Shown here: positions 6,466-13,453 of the stretch, one piece after another
Numbering within the stretch: position 1 is the first letter of the stretch
Layout: every line of letters starts with the position of its first letter
Notes under the pieces: generated by a model
What the model was told of the DNA's origin: nothing
Seen by the model: only the letters and a program-made list of their open reading frames with translations
Databases searched by the model: none
Assembly: GCA_019419955.1 (NCBI GenBank)
Contig: JAHZIB010000022.1
Coordinates: 1-19,278 of the forward strand
Source of the DNA: Clostridiales bacterium
Lineage (GTDB): Bacteria > Bacillota > Clostridia > TANB77 > CAG-508
DNA: 19,278 nt
Direction: 5' to 3'
Position numbers and translations under genes: made by a program

Positions 6466-7791
6466 TTATTCTAAGAATCCTTTGTAATGCCTCATTACTA
6501 ATTGAGATTCTAATTGCCTTATAGTCTCTAATGCAACACCTACAACAATTAATATTGAAGTACCACCAAATGCTAAATCTACTCCTGGAATAAATCTTAC
6601 CATCATTGGTAATATAGCTATAATTGCTAAATATACACCACCAAACCATGTTAATTTGCTTAGTACTGATGACAAATATTCTGCCGTTGGCTTTCCAGCT
6701 CTAATTCCTGGGATAAATCCACCATTTTTCTTAATATTGTTTGATACTTCCGCTGGATTAAATGTAGCATATGTGTAAAAGAATGTAAATCCCACAATTA
6801 ATAATAGATATACTAACGCATTTGCTATTGTATAACCCAATCCAACTTGTGAAGTAGACGATGCTATTGAAAAGTTATATATAACATTCCAAAAACCAGT
6901 CTGTGTTGCAATATCTGGTACAAACATTTGAATAATCATTGCTGGAAATGTTAAGAATGAAGAAGCAAAGATTATTGGCATAACACCCGCCAAAGCAAGT
7001 TTCATAGGAATATGAGTATTCTGAGCTCCCACCATTTTTCTTCCAACAACTCTTTTTGAATATTGTACAGGTATTCTTCTTTCGGCTTGTTGTACAAATA
7101 CAACTGCTGCTACTAGGATTAGAGCACCAATTATAATTCCTAATGACATTAATAAACCTGTTGTACTGAATGCTCCTGTTCCCATAATTAACCCCCATAC
7201 TGTTGTTATTGCTGAAGGTAGTCCTGCAACAATACCTACAAATATGATTATTGAAATGCCATTACCAATTCCTTTATTTGTAATCTCATCGCCTAACCAC
7301 ATAAGTAATGCTGTTCCAGCCATTAACGAAATTACTACTGTAAATCCAGTTGCAAAGCTTGTATCCATGAATATTCCTGTTGAGCTATATGATAAGTATA
7401 ATCCTATACCCTCAATTAGTGCCAAGAAAACAGTAAGAATTTTTGTGTATTTATTAACTTTCTTTCTGCCTTCTTCTCCACCTTCCTTAGTAAGTTTTTC
7501 TAAGGAAGGAATTACCATTCCTAATAATTGCATTACAATTGATGCTGTAATGTAAGGTGTAATTGACATCGCAAATATAGAAAATCTAGAGAAAGCTCCA
7601 CCAGAAATTAAATCTATAAGCGCTGCCATACCATTAGATGCACTTGACATATATTCGTTTAAAGTAATCGAATTTACACCTGGAACGGTAATATAGCATC
7701 CTAATCTAAATATTACAATTAATAATAATGTATATAATAATTTTTTTCTTACTGCTGGGGTTTTTAGTGCATTTGCTATTGTTTTAAACAA
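6466..7791 (-). CDS. secY: Protein translocase channel subunit SecY
   Basis: SecY forms the membrane channel of the Sec translocon. The 441 residues and ten predicted membrane helices match the family. Conserved segments include ALKTPAVRKKLLYTLLLIV at the start, the plug region LISGGAFSRFSIFAMSI, the QQAERRIPVQY loop used for SecA and ribosome contact, and the C-terminal region LESQLVMRHYKGFLE. The start codon is TTG 7791-7789, immediately after the rplO TAG stop. The ribosome binding site GAGGTG lies within the last rplO codons, so translation is probably coupled. Confidence 0.98.
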   Translation of the reverse strand: MFKTIANALKTPAVRKKLLYTLLLIVIFRLGCYITVPGVNSITLNEYMSSASNGMAALIDLISGGAFSRFSIFAMSITPYITASIVMQLLGMVIPSLEKLTKEGGEEGRKKVNKYTKILTVFLALIEGIGLYLSYSSTGIFMDTSFATGFTVVISLMAGTALLMWLGDEITNKGIGNGISIIIFVGIVAGLPSAITTVWGLIMGTGAFSTTGLLMSLGIIIGALILVAAVVFVQQAERRIPVQYSKRVVGRKMVGAQNTHIPMKLALAGVMPIIFASSFLTFPAMIIQMFVPDIATQTGFWNVIYNFSIASSTSQVGLGYTIANALVYLLLIVGFTFFYTYATFNPAEVSNNIKKNGGFIPGIRAGKPTAEYLSSVLSKLTWFGGVYLAIIAILPMMVRFIPGVDLAFGGTSILIVVGVALETIRQLESQLVMRHYKGFLE

Positions 7792-8226
7792 CTAAATCAC
7801 CTCGGCCTTTCCTCCTAAAGCTTCTATTTTTTCTTTAGCAGCCTTAGTAAATCTAACAGCTTTAACTGTTAATTTTTTATCCAATTTTCCTGTTGCGATT
7901 ACTACGATACCATCTTTTGCTTTACTTATTATTCTGTCTTTGATTAAGCTCTCTGCTGTAACTTCTTCAGTTGTTGCTTTGTTTAACATTGTCAAAGTTA
8001 CTTCCACATAGTCTTTTGCATGTATGTTAGTAAAACCTCTTTTTGGTAATCTTCTATATAAAGGTGTTTGACCACCTTCAAAGCCTCTTCTAACTCCTCC
8101 ACCAGATCTAGCCTTTTGACCTTTATGTCCGCGACCTGATGTCTTTCCTAAACCAGAACCTACACCACGTCCTATTCTAGTTCTAGTTCTATTTTTTTGT
8201 GCTGGTTTTATTTCACCTAATTTCAT
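7792..8226 (-). CDS. rplO: 50S ribosomal protein uL15
   Basis: uL15 is a late-assembly 50S protein deep in domain II/V rRNA. I place the start at ATG 8226-8224 (MKLGEIKPAQKNRTRTRIG), matching the family; the longer open frame upstream only reads through the leader. GGAGGTG lies 10 nt before it. The 144 residues include the Gly-rich RGVGSGLGKTSGRGHKGQKA extension and the KRGFTNIHAKDY motif. The usual neighbour rpmD (uL30) is missing upstream and palindrome B1 is in its place. The stop is fused directly to the secY start. Confidence 0.97.
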   Translation of the reverse strand: MKLGEIKPAQKNRTRTRIGRGVGSGLGKTSGRGHKGQKARSGGGVRRGFEGGQTPLYRRLPKRGFTNIHAKDYVEVTLTMLNKATTEEVTAESLIKDRIISKAKDGIVVIATGKLDKKLTVKAVRFTKAAKEKIEALGGKAEVI

Positions 8227-8253
8227 CTTGTCTGTACACCTCCTATTTTTTAA

Positions 8254-8356
8254 TGTCAGGGAACGTGCCATTTATCTTTGGTCACTTCTCATGCAATTCG
8301 AGATATTTCCTCTCTCCTTATGATTTAGTATTTACCACTTTTGGTACTTCCCTTAT
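8254..8356 (+). repeat. Family B palindromic element, copy B1 (rpsE-rplO gap, rpmD position)
   Basis: The element starts TGTCAGGGAACGTGCCA and ends TTTTGGTACTTCCC; these outer arms pair (GGGAACGTGCCA with TGGTACTTCCC). An inner stem joins TGGTCACTTCTCAT with ATGATTTAGTATTTACCA. It fills almost all of the space between the rpsE stop (8366) and the rplO ribosome binding site, where rpmD is normally found. Confidence 0.75.
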
Positions 8357-8365
8357 TATATAATT

Positions 8366-8857
8366 TTATACTATTTCTTCTACTTTTTTACCTCTTTTTT
8401 TAGCTACTGTTTCAACAGTTTGCATAGCCTTTAAACCCTCTATTGTAGCATATACAACATTTCTTGGGTTGTTTGTTCCAATGATTTTTGTTCTTATATT
8501 TCTATAACCTGCAAGCTCTAGAACTGGTCTAACACTACCACCAGCTATAATTCCAGTACCTTCCTCTGCTGGTTTTAATAGAACATTTGCACTTCCAAAT
8601 TTCCCAACATATTCATGTGGTATAGTTGTTCCAACTACTGGTACAGCAACTAAATTCTTTTTAGCATCTTCAATAGCTTTTTTTATCGCATCTGGAACTT
8701 CTGAAGCTTTTCCGTTGCCAACTCCAACATGACCGTTTTCATCGCCAACAACAACTACTGCACTAAATCTAAAAGTTCTACCACCTTTTACAACCTTTGC
8801 AACTCTATTAATAGCTACAACTTTCTCTTTTAATTCAGATGTATTTTCTGATTGCAT
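8366..8857 (-). CDS. rpsE: 30S ribosomal protein uS5
   Basis: uS5 lines the mRNA entry side of the 30S subunit and affects decoding fidelity. I place the start at ATG 8857-8855 (MQSENTSELKEKVVAINRV), which has AAAGGAG at 8-nt spacing. The open frame continues upstream through palindrome B2, but that stretch has no family similarity. The 163 residues contain the double-stranded RNA-binding-like N-terminal domain (NRVAKVVKGGRTFRFSAVV) and the C-terminal GGSVRPVLELAGYRNI region. It is flanked by two family B elements. Confidence 0.97.
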   Translation of the reverse strand: MQSENTSELKEKVVAINRVAKVVKGGRTFRFSAVVVVGDENGHVGVGNGKASEVPDAIKKAIEDAKKNLVAVPVVGTTIPHEYVGKFGSANVLLKPAEEGTGIIAGGSVRPVLELAGYRNIRTKIIGTNNPRNVVYATIEGLKAMQTVETVAKKRGKKVEEIV

Positions 8858-8884
8858 TCTTTTTTCTCCTTTCTTTTTTGTATA

Positions 8885-8990
8885 TGTCAGGTGACACACC
8901 TTTTGCCTTGGGTCACTTCTCATTTGGCTCGAGGAATGTCCCCTCTCCATATGAATAAGTGATTACCCATTTTGTGGTGCTCTCCTTACT
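8885..8990 (+). repeat. Family B palindromic element, copy B2 (rplR-rpsE gap)
   Basis: The best preserved copy: TGTCAGGTGACACACC at the left pairs with GTGGTGCTCTCCTTAC at the right, TGGGTCACTTCTCAT pairs with ATGAATAAGTGATTACCCA, and a small GAGG/CCTC hairpin is at the tip. It lies from 6 nt after the rplR stop to just before the rpsE ribosome binding site and adds an in-frame 31-codon extension to the rpsE reading frame that is unlikely to be translated. Confidence 0.8.
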
Positions 8991-8995
8991 ATTCT

Positions 8996-9355
8996 TTAAA
9001 ATTCTAGTCCGCCTTCTCTTGCTGAGTCAGCAAGTTCTTTCACAACACCATGATATATGTATCCGCCTCTATCAAAAACTACTGACTTAATATTTCTTTC
9101 TAGAGCTCTTTTTGCTATTAAAGCTCCTACTTCCTTAGCAGCCTCTTTATTAGAATGCTTTACTTTTATTTCTTTATCAAGAGTCGAAGCTTGTGCCAAA
9201 GTTACTGCCTTAACATCATCAATTAATTGAACATATAAATTGTTGTTACTTCTAAATACGCATAATCTAGGACATTCTGCTGTTCCAGAAATTTTTCTAC
9301 GTACTCTTTTATGTCTTCTAATTCTTTCAGCATTTCTGTCAGTTTTCTTTACCAT
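8996..9355 (-). CDS. rplR: 50S ribosomal protein uL18
   Basis: uL18 binds 5S rRNA and, with uL5, brings it into the central protuberance. The 119 residues match the family: a basic N-terminus (RIRRHKRVRRKISGTAECPRL, shown in part), FRSNNNLYVQLIDD, and the C-terminal VVFDRGGYIYHGVVKELADS followed by AREGGLEF. The ATG has AAAGGAG upstream. A family A element and partial copies occupy the 318-nt gap from rplF. Confidence 0.98.
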   Translation of the reverse strand: MVKKTDRNAERIRRHKRVRRKISGTAECPRLCVFRSNNNLYVQLIDDVKAVTLAQASTLDKEIKVKHSNKEAAKEVGALIAKRALERNIKSVVFDRGGYIYHGVVKELADSAREGGLEF

Positions 9356-9431
9356 TTTAAAAACTCCTTTCTAACTAAAAGATTTTGCTCTTAGTCTAAT
9401 TTTCTAGATTTATTTAATCTTTACATTTTGA

Positions 9432-9520
9432 TAACTATACTTTTAATCAAAAACTAATATTGCTTTTAGCAAGTTTCTGCTTAAATCAAAAACGAGTATT
9501 GCTTAATAAATTAATGCTAC
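9432..9520 (+). repeat. Partial left-end copies of family A, in direct repeat upstream of A2
   Basis: AATCAAAAACTAATATTGCT (about 9445) and AATCAAAAACGAGTATTGCT (about 9484) match the left end of the complete element A2 (AATCAAAAACGAGTAATGCT at 9530). The three starts are spaced about 39 and 46 bp apart. They look like truncated or slippage-derived copies of the element end, next to a full copy. Confidence 0.65.
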
Positions 9521-9649
9521 TATAATTTTAATCAAAAACGAGTAATGCTAGGCGAACAAATAAAAATTTTTGAGGTAGTACGAGTTGTACACCGAAAAAA
9601 TTTTTATAAAGTTCAACAACGCAGTACCAAGTTTTCCATTAAAATTATA
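9521..9649 (+). repeat. Family A palindromic element, copy A2 (rplF-rplR gap)
   Basis: TATAATTTTAAT (9521-9532) and ATTAAAATTATA (9638-9649) are perfectly complementary outer arms, continued by AAAAC/GTTTT and GTAATGC/GCAGTAC. The core arms AAAAATTTTTGAGGTAGTAC and GTACACCGAAAAAATTTTT close on a short loop. GTTC with GAAC adds a further pair. The element starts 24 nt after the rplF stop on the gene strand. Confidence 0.85.
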
Positions 9650-9673
9650 AGACAAAGTTTTTTACTAAAGCTC

Positions 9674-10213
9674 TTACTTCTTGCCAGCTTTACCCTCTTT
9701 CCTTCTAATATGCTCTTCAGCATACTTAATACCTTTACCTCTATATACTTCCGGTGGTCTCTTTATTCTAACAACTGCTGCTGTCTGACCAACTAATTCT
9801 TTGTCTATTCCTCTAACTGTTATATGGTTAGCGTCTGGAACATCAAACGTAATTCCTTCTGGTGGATCCATTTCTACTGGATGTGAATACCCTAAGTTCA
9901 TTACTAATTTATTTCCTTTTTTCTGTGCTCTATAACCAACACCATTAATCTCTAGGTTTCTTTTATATTCATTTAAAACGCCTTCAATCATGTTGCTAAC
10001 TAATGTTCTAGTTAAACCATGTAAGCTTCTGTTTTCTGGCTCATCGTCACTTCTGGTTACATTTATCACTTTATCTTGTATAGTAACTGTGATATTTTTG
10101 TGTAAATCTCTTTCCAATGTTCCTTTTGGGCCTTTTACAGTGATATGATGTCCGTCTAATTTTACTTCTACACCATCTGGTATGTTAATAGGCTTATTTC
10201 CTATTCTTGACAT
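9674..10213 (-). CDS. rplF: 50S ribosomal protein uL6
   Basis: uL6 lies near the sarcin-ricin loop and the factor-binding site. The 179 residues are standard and show two tandem uL6 folds: MSRIGNKPINIPDGVEV, VKGPKGTLERDL, LEINGVGYRAQKKGNKL and the signature RPPEVYRGKGIKYAEEHIRR near the C-terminus. The ATG follows AAGGAGGG. It is bordered by family A elements on both sides (A8 upstream, A2 downstream). Confidence 0.98.
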   Translation of the reverse strand: MSRIGNKPINIPDGVEVKLDGHHITVKGPKGTLERDLHKNITVTIQDKVINVTRSDDEPENRSLHGLTRTLVSNMIEGVLNEYKRNLEINGVGYRAQKKGNKLVMNLGYSHPVEMDPPEGITFDVPDANHITVRGIDKELVGQTAAVVRIKRPPEVYRGKGIKYAEEHIRRKEGKAGKK

Positions 10214-10239
10214 CTTTTTATTTCCCTCCTTTTTTTCTA

Positions 10240-10360
10240 GAATTAATTAAAACCCGTTTATTACTGCGTAAATTTGCACTTAAAAACTATCAATGTACAC
10301 ACGTATCATATCTAGTTTTTTCTATTACATTTTGCTCTAGTACTTGGTTTTGATTAATTC
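10240..10360 (-). repeat. Family A palindromic element, copy A8, opposite orientation (rpsH-rplF gap)
   Basis: GAATTAATTAAAAC at the left and GTTTTGATTAATTC at the right form the outer arms. Inside, ATTACTGCG and CTAGTACT mark the family ends in reverse order, and ATGTACACACGTATCATATC matches ATGTACTTATGTACTATCTC of copy A6. It is more degenerate in the core than the other copies. An adjacent TTGATTAATTCTTAATTAATCAA-like palindrome continues to 10373. Confidence 0.65.
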
Positions 10361-10393
10361 TTAATTAATCAAATAATTATATTTTTCTAAACT

Positions 10394-10792
10394 TTACCAT
10401 ACATAAGCAAGGACTTCTCCTCCTAAACCTTCTTGTCTTGCTTCTTTATCAGTCTTTATTCCTTTTGAGGTAGATATAAGAGCTATACCTAAGCCATTTA
10501 AAACTTTAGGCAATTCATCCTTTGATGCATACACTCTCAAACCTGGCTTACTAATTCTTTTTATTCCATCAATAACTCTTTTTCCTTTTTCATCATACTT
10601 TAGAGTTATTCTTATAATTCCCTGACGAGAATCTTCTATTTCCTCGAATGCTGAAATATATCCCTCTTTAAATAGGATATTTGCAATAGCTCTCTTCATT
10701 TTTGATGATGGCACATCAACTGTTTTATGCTTAGAACTATTAGCATTTCTTATTCTAGTTAGCATATCTGCTATTGGATCTGTTGTATTCAA
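10394..10792 (-). CDS. rpsH: 30S ribosomal protein uS8
   Basis: uS8 is a primary binder of the 16S rRNA central domain and the autogenous repressor of the spc operon in E. coli. The 132 residues match: MNTTDPIADMLTRIRNAN at the start, PSSKMKRAIANILFKEGY, and the C-terminal signature GIALISTSKGIKTDKEARQ ending EVLAYVW. The ATG follows GGAGGGAAAATAA. The gap upstream to rpsN holds both a family B and a family A element in tandem. Confidence 0.98.
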   Translation of the reverse strand: MNTTDPIADMLTRIRNANSSKHKTVDVPSSKMKRAIANILFKEGYISAFEEIEDSRQGIIRITLKYDEKGKRVIDGIKRISKPGLRVYASKDELPKVLNGLGIALISTSKGIKTDKEARQEGLGGEVLAYVW

Positions 10793-10817
10793 TTTATTTT
10801 CCCTCCTTCTTTTCTAA

Positions 10818-10904
10818 TGACAGGGGACACACGTTTACCTTAGGTCACTTCAACTATGAATAAGGTATATTACCTATCAAAATGAATATATGTTTCCCTT
10901 GTTA
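10818..10904 (+). repeat. Family B palindromic element, copy B3 (rpsN-rpsH gap)
   Basis: TGACAGGGGACACACG at the left matches the family start; its CAGGGGACACA pairs with TGTTTCCCTTG at the right end. TAGGTCACTT marks the inner family motif, and AGGTATATTACCT forms a tip hairpin. It lies between the rpsH ribosome binding site and element A3, so two families are stacked in one gap. Confidence 0.65.
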
Positions 10905-10936
10905 ATAAGTATATCTCCTTTTTCTAATTTAGCTTT

Positions 10937-11062
10937 AAATTTATTTCAAAATTAGTAGGATGCTAGGCAAACAAATAAAAATTTTTGAAATAATACTTTT
11001 TGTATATTGAAAAAATTTTTATGCTGTTTAACAACGCAGACTGCTGAATTTTAAACAAATTT
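10937..11062 (+). repeat. Family A palindromic element, copy A3 (rpsN-rpsH gap)
   Basis: The outer arms AAATTTATTTCAAAATT and AATTTTAAACAAATTT pair with two mismatches. Core: AAAAATTTTTGAAATAATAC with GTATATTGAAAAAATTTTT. GATGCTAGG and ACAACGCAG mark the conserved family positions. The right arm ends at 11062, directly against the rpsN stop codon at 11063-11065. Confidence 0.8.
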
Positions 11063-11248
11063 TTACCAGCTAGCCTTTTTCACTCCAGGAATTTCACCCT
11101 TATGAGCTAATTCTCTAAAACATACACGGCAAATTCCATATTTTCTAATATATGCATGTGGTCTTCCACAAATTTTGCATCTATTATATTCTCTTGTTTT
11201 ATATTTTTGTTCTCTTTGTTGTTTTACCTTTAATGATTTTTTAGCCAT
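11063..11248 (-). CDS. rpsN: 30S ribosomal protein uS14, zinc-dependent type Z
   Basis: This is the short 61-residue form with two CxxC pairs, C24/C27 and C40/C43, which bind zinc. It contacts 16S rRNA in the 30S head. I place the start at ATG 11248-11246 (MAKKSLKVKQQREQKYKTRE), which has AAAGGAG at 6-nt spacing; the ATG 18 bases upstream lies before that ribosome binding site. The C-terminus LAHKGEIPGVKKASW is the family signature. The short form is typical of Bacillota and other zinc-type lineages. Confidence 0.98.
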   Translation of the reverse strand: MAKKSLKVKQQREQKYKTREYNRCKICGRPHAYIRKYGICRVCFRELAHKGEIPGVKKASW

Positions 11249-11317
11249 TTTCTTCTCCTTTCTCAATTTTTTATATCAAATTACTATTTCATCTATACAA
11301 ATAGTTTTTAATTGATT

Positions 11318-11437
11318 TAAATTAATTAAAAGCGGGTATTGCTAGAAAAGCTAGCAAAAAAGTTTGAAATAATACTTTGTGTATATTGAGAACTTTTTTG
11401 TGATGCTTGGCGCAAGACGAAGCTTTTCATTAATTTA
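11318..11437 (+). repeat. Family A palindromic element, copy A4 (rplE-rpsN gap)
   Basis: AAATTAAT (11319-11326) pairs with ATTAATTT (11429-11436), continued by AAAAGC/GCTTTT. The core AAAAAAGTTTGAAATAATAC pairs with GTATATTGAGAACTTTTTT. Relative to A2, several core A/T positions are replaced by G on one arm and C on the other. It ends 4 nt from the rplE stop codon. Confidence 0.85.
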
Positions 11438-11440
11438 TGG

Positions 11441-11980
11441 TTAATTTTTAAATGGCATTCCAAGTAGAGTAAGTAGTTCTTTAGCTTCTTCGTCAGTCTT
11501 AGCTGTAGTAACAAAGATAATATCCATTCCTCTAATCTTGTCTATTTTGTCATATTCAATTTCTGGGAAGATCAATTGCTCTTTAATTCCCATTGAGTAA
11601 TTTCCTCTACCATCAAAAGAATTACTAGATACTCCTCTAAAGTCTCTAACTCTTGGAAGTGCTACATTAAATAGTTTGTATGCAAAATCATACATTTTAC
11701 CATTTCTTAATGTAACTTTACATCCCATATTTATTCCTTCTCTTATTTTGAAGGCTGCTATAGCTTTTTTTGCTTTAGTAATAATTGGTTTTTGCCCAGT
11801 TATTAACTTCAAGTCATTTATAGCATTTTCTAATGATTTAGGATTATCTTTTGTATCACCCAAACCAATATTTATAACTATTTTATCTAACTTTGGAACT
11901 TCCATAACTGATTTATAGTTAAATTTTTTCATCATTGCTGGTATAATTTCCTTTTCATATTGCTCCCTTAAAATTTCCAT
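11441..11980 (-). CDS. rplE: 50S ribosomal protein uL5
   Basis: uL5 binds 5S rRNA, sits in the central protuberance and bridges to uS13. The 179 residues are standard: MEILREQYEKEIIPAMMKKF at the start, PKLDKIVINIGLGD, GQKPIITKAKKAIAAFKIRE, and the FPEIEYDKIDKIRGMDIIFV block. The ATG at 11980 is preceded by AAAGGAGG but with an unusually long 13-nt spacing; no other in-frame start lies between. It follows rplX after 32 nt. Confidence 0.98.
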   Translation of the reverse strand: MEILREQYEKEIIPAMMKKFNYKSVMEVPKLDKIVINIGLGDTKDNPKSLENAINDLKLITGQKPIITKAKKAIAAFKIREGINMGCKVTLRNGKMYDFAYKLFNVALPRVRDFRGVSSNSFDGRGNYSMGIKEQLIFPEIEYDKIDKIRGMDIIFVTTAKTDEEAKELLTLLGMPFKN

Positions 11981-12012
11981 AAGTCTAAATAGTCCTCCTT
12001 TCTTTATTTACA

Positions 12013-12321
12013 TTATTTTATTTTTGCTCCGCATTTCTTACAAATACGTACTTTTTCGTCCTTCTCCACTTTGTATCCAATCCTTGTTGGCTTTCCACAC
12101 TTTGGACATACAACATTTAATTTGCTGCTATGTATAGCACATTCTAGTGGGATAATACCACTTTCCTGTCCTTGTTTTCTTGCCTTAACATGTTTTTTTC
12201 TAACATTAACACCTTTAACTATCACTTTTTGTGTTTTTGGTATTATTTCTAAAACTTCACCAGTTTTACCTTTATCATTTCCTGATAATACCTTAACTGT
12301 ATCACCTTTCTTTATTCTCAT
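12013..12321 (-). CDS. rplX: 50S ribosomal protein uL24 with C-terminal zinc ribbon
   Basis: uL24 is one of the two initiators of 50S assembly and later lies at the tunnel exit. The 102 residues contain an N-terminal KOW motif (KGDTVKVLSGNDKGKTGEVL, about 5-24) and NVRKKHVKARKQGQESGI. The C-terminal part carries C72, C75, C94 and C97, a likely zinc ribbon found in many bacterial uL24. The ATG follows GAGGTGA. A family A element lies in the gap upstream from rplN. Confidence 0.98.
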   Translation of the reverse strand: MRIKKGDTVKVLSGNDKGKTGEVLEIIPKTQKVIVKGVNVRKKHVKARKQGQESGIIPLECAIHSSKLNVVCPKCGKPTRIGYKVEKDEKVRICKKCGAKIK

Positions 12322-12432
12322 TATTATTTTTCACCTCTTTCTTTAAGTGAGATTCGTATTATTTTTAAACTTGTATTTTTTTATCTCTTATAATAAATTT
12401 AATAGAACGAATATCCATATTGCTTCTTAATC

Positions 12433-12548
12433 CTAAAAAGAAACAAGTATTGCTAGGAGAGTAAGCTAAAAAGTTTGAGATTGTACTTTGTGTACATCGA
12501 AAACTTTTTTTGCGAAACTCGATAACGCAAGACGCCGTTTATTTTTGA
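12433..12548 (+). repeat. Family A palindromic element, copy A5 (rplN-rplX gap)
   Basis: CTAAAAAGAAAC and GTTTATTTTTGAG form the outer arms. GTATTGCTAGGAGAG and GATAACGCAAGAC carry the family core. The inner arms AAAAAGTTTGAGATTGTAC and GTACATCGAAAACTTTTTT pair, with G-C pairs where A2 has A-T. The right end lies 3 nt from the rplN stop codon. Confidence 0.8.
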
Positions 12549-12550
12549 GA

Positions 12551-12919
12551 CTATAATACTTCTGGAGCAAGAGACAAAATCTTCATATAATCCTTTTCTC
12601 TTAATTCCCTTGCAACAGGTCCAAATATACGTGTTCCCTTTGGTGTTCCATCATCTCTTATTATAACTGCTGCATTCTCATCAAATCTAACATAAGAACC
12701 ATCTGCTCTTCTCGTAGGTTTCTTTGTTCTTACTACAACAGCTTTAACAACATCTCCTTTTTTAACAACGCCACCTGGTGTAGCTGTTTTTACAGAAGCA
12801 ACTATTACGTCACCAATTCTAGCATATTTTCTGTAAGAACCACCTAGACATCTGATACACATAATCTCTCTTGCACCTGTGTTGTCCGCTACTTTTAATA
12901 TAGTTTGTTGTTGTACCAT
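12551..12919 (-). CDS. rplN: 50S ribosomal protein uL14
   Basis: uL14 lies at the subunit interface, forms bridges to 16S rRNA and is the docking site of RsfS. I place the start at ATG 12919-12917 (MVQQQTILKVADNTGAREIM), giving the standard 122 residues with AAGGAGG upstream; the open frame beyond it is leader. Signatures IRCLGGSYRKYARIGDVIV and GTRIFGPVARELREKDYMKI are present. It has a family B element before it and a family A element after it. Confidence 0.98.
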   Translation of the reverse strand: MVQQQTILKVADNTGAREIMCIRCLGGSYRKYARIGDVIVASVKTATPGGVVKKGDVVKAVVVRTKKPTRRADGSYVRFDENAAVIIRDDGTPKGTRIFGPVARELREKDYMKILSLAPEVL

Positions 12920-12943
12920 TTTGTTTTTTCCTCCTTTTCCTCG

Positions 12944-13037
12944 GTAAGGGGACACACCTTTTTCTTCTGACTTTATATGTAGGACAACATAGCCTACTAT
13001 TTATAAATTAATTATGTCAGTTTTTGTGCTACCTTAC
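12944..13037 (+). repeat. Family B palindromic element, copy B4 (rpsQ-rplN gap)
   Basis: GTAAGGGGACACA pairs with TGTGCTACCTTAC at the outer ends. The inner part is diverged but still paired: CTGAC/GTCAG and GTAGG/CCTAC. The family start GGGGACACACCTTTT is clear, while the GGGTCACTT motif is lost. It sits just upstream of the rplN ribosome binding site. Confidence 0.65.
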
Positions 13038-13057
13038 TATTTTTTTACTTTTCAATT

Positions 13058-13321
13058 TTATTTTATAATAGCCTTTTCTATGATTTCAACTACTCTCCAT
13101 CTTTTATCTTTAGATAAAGGTCTTGTTTCCATCACTCTTACCTTGTCTCCCACTTGACATTCATTGTTTTCATCATGAGCTTTTAGTTTATATGTTCTTT
13201 TTTCAATTTTACCATATGTCTTATTCATCTCATTTGTTTGAACTGACACAACTACTGTTTTATCCATTTTGTCTGATGAAACAATACCAATCATCTCTTT
13301 GCGAAGATTTCTTTCTTCCAT
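13058..13321 (-). CDS. rpsQ: 30S ribosomal protein uS17
   Basis: uS17 is a primary 16S rRNA binder with an OB fold. The 87 residues are typical: MEERNLRKEMIGIVSSDKMD, KTVVVSVQTN, and the signature GDKVRVMETRPLSKDKRWRV. The ATG follows AAAGGAGACTCAAC. It is flanked by family B elements B5 (upstream) and B4 (downstream). Confidence 0.98.
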   Translation of the reverse strand: MEERNLRKEMIGIVSSDKMDKTVVVSVQTNEMNKTYGKIEKRTYKLKAHDENNECQVGDKVRVMETRPLSKDKRWRVVEIIEKAIIK

Positions 13322-13346
13322 GTTGAGTCTCCTTTCTTTTTTCTAA

Positions 13347-13446
13347 TGTCACAGAACACACCTTTCCATTGGGTCACTTATCACTTGTCTAAAGTATTTT
13401 TCTTACCCTTGTGATTTAGTGACGCCCTTGTATCAAGTGCTCGCCT
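13347..13446 (+). repeat. Family B palindromic element, copy B5 (rpmC-rpsQ gap)
   Basis: TGTCACAGAACACACC is the family start. TTGGGTCACTTATCAC pairs with GTGATTTAGTGACGCCC, a strong inner stem. The outer arms are weaker than in B1 and B2. It begins 7 nt after the rpmC stop on the gene strand and ends close to the rpsQ ribosome binding site. Confidence 0.7.
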
Positions 13447-13453
13447 GTTTCAA

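Noticed and set aside
6365..6649. Minus-strand 94-codon frame overlapping the end of secY
   Set aside because: It is an out-of-frame shadow of secY and the palindromic gap, Ile/Cys-rich and with no start signal.
8227..8271. N-terminal extension of uL15 and a possible remnant of rpmD
   Set aside because: The residues before MKLGEIKPA have no uL15 or uL30 similarity and come from the leader and SD region.
8858..8950. N-terminal extension of uS5 (31 extra codons)
   Set aside because: The extra codons are palindrome B2 read in frame; the AAAGGAG site and family similarity place the start at 8857.
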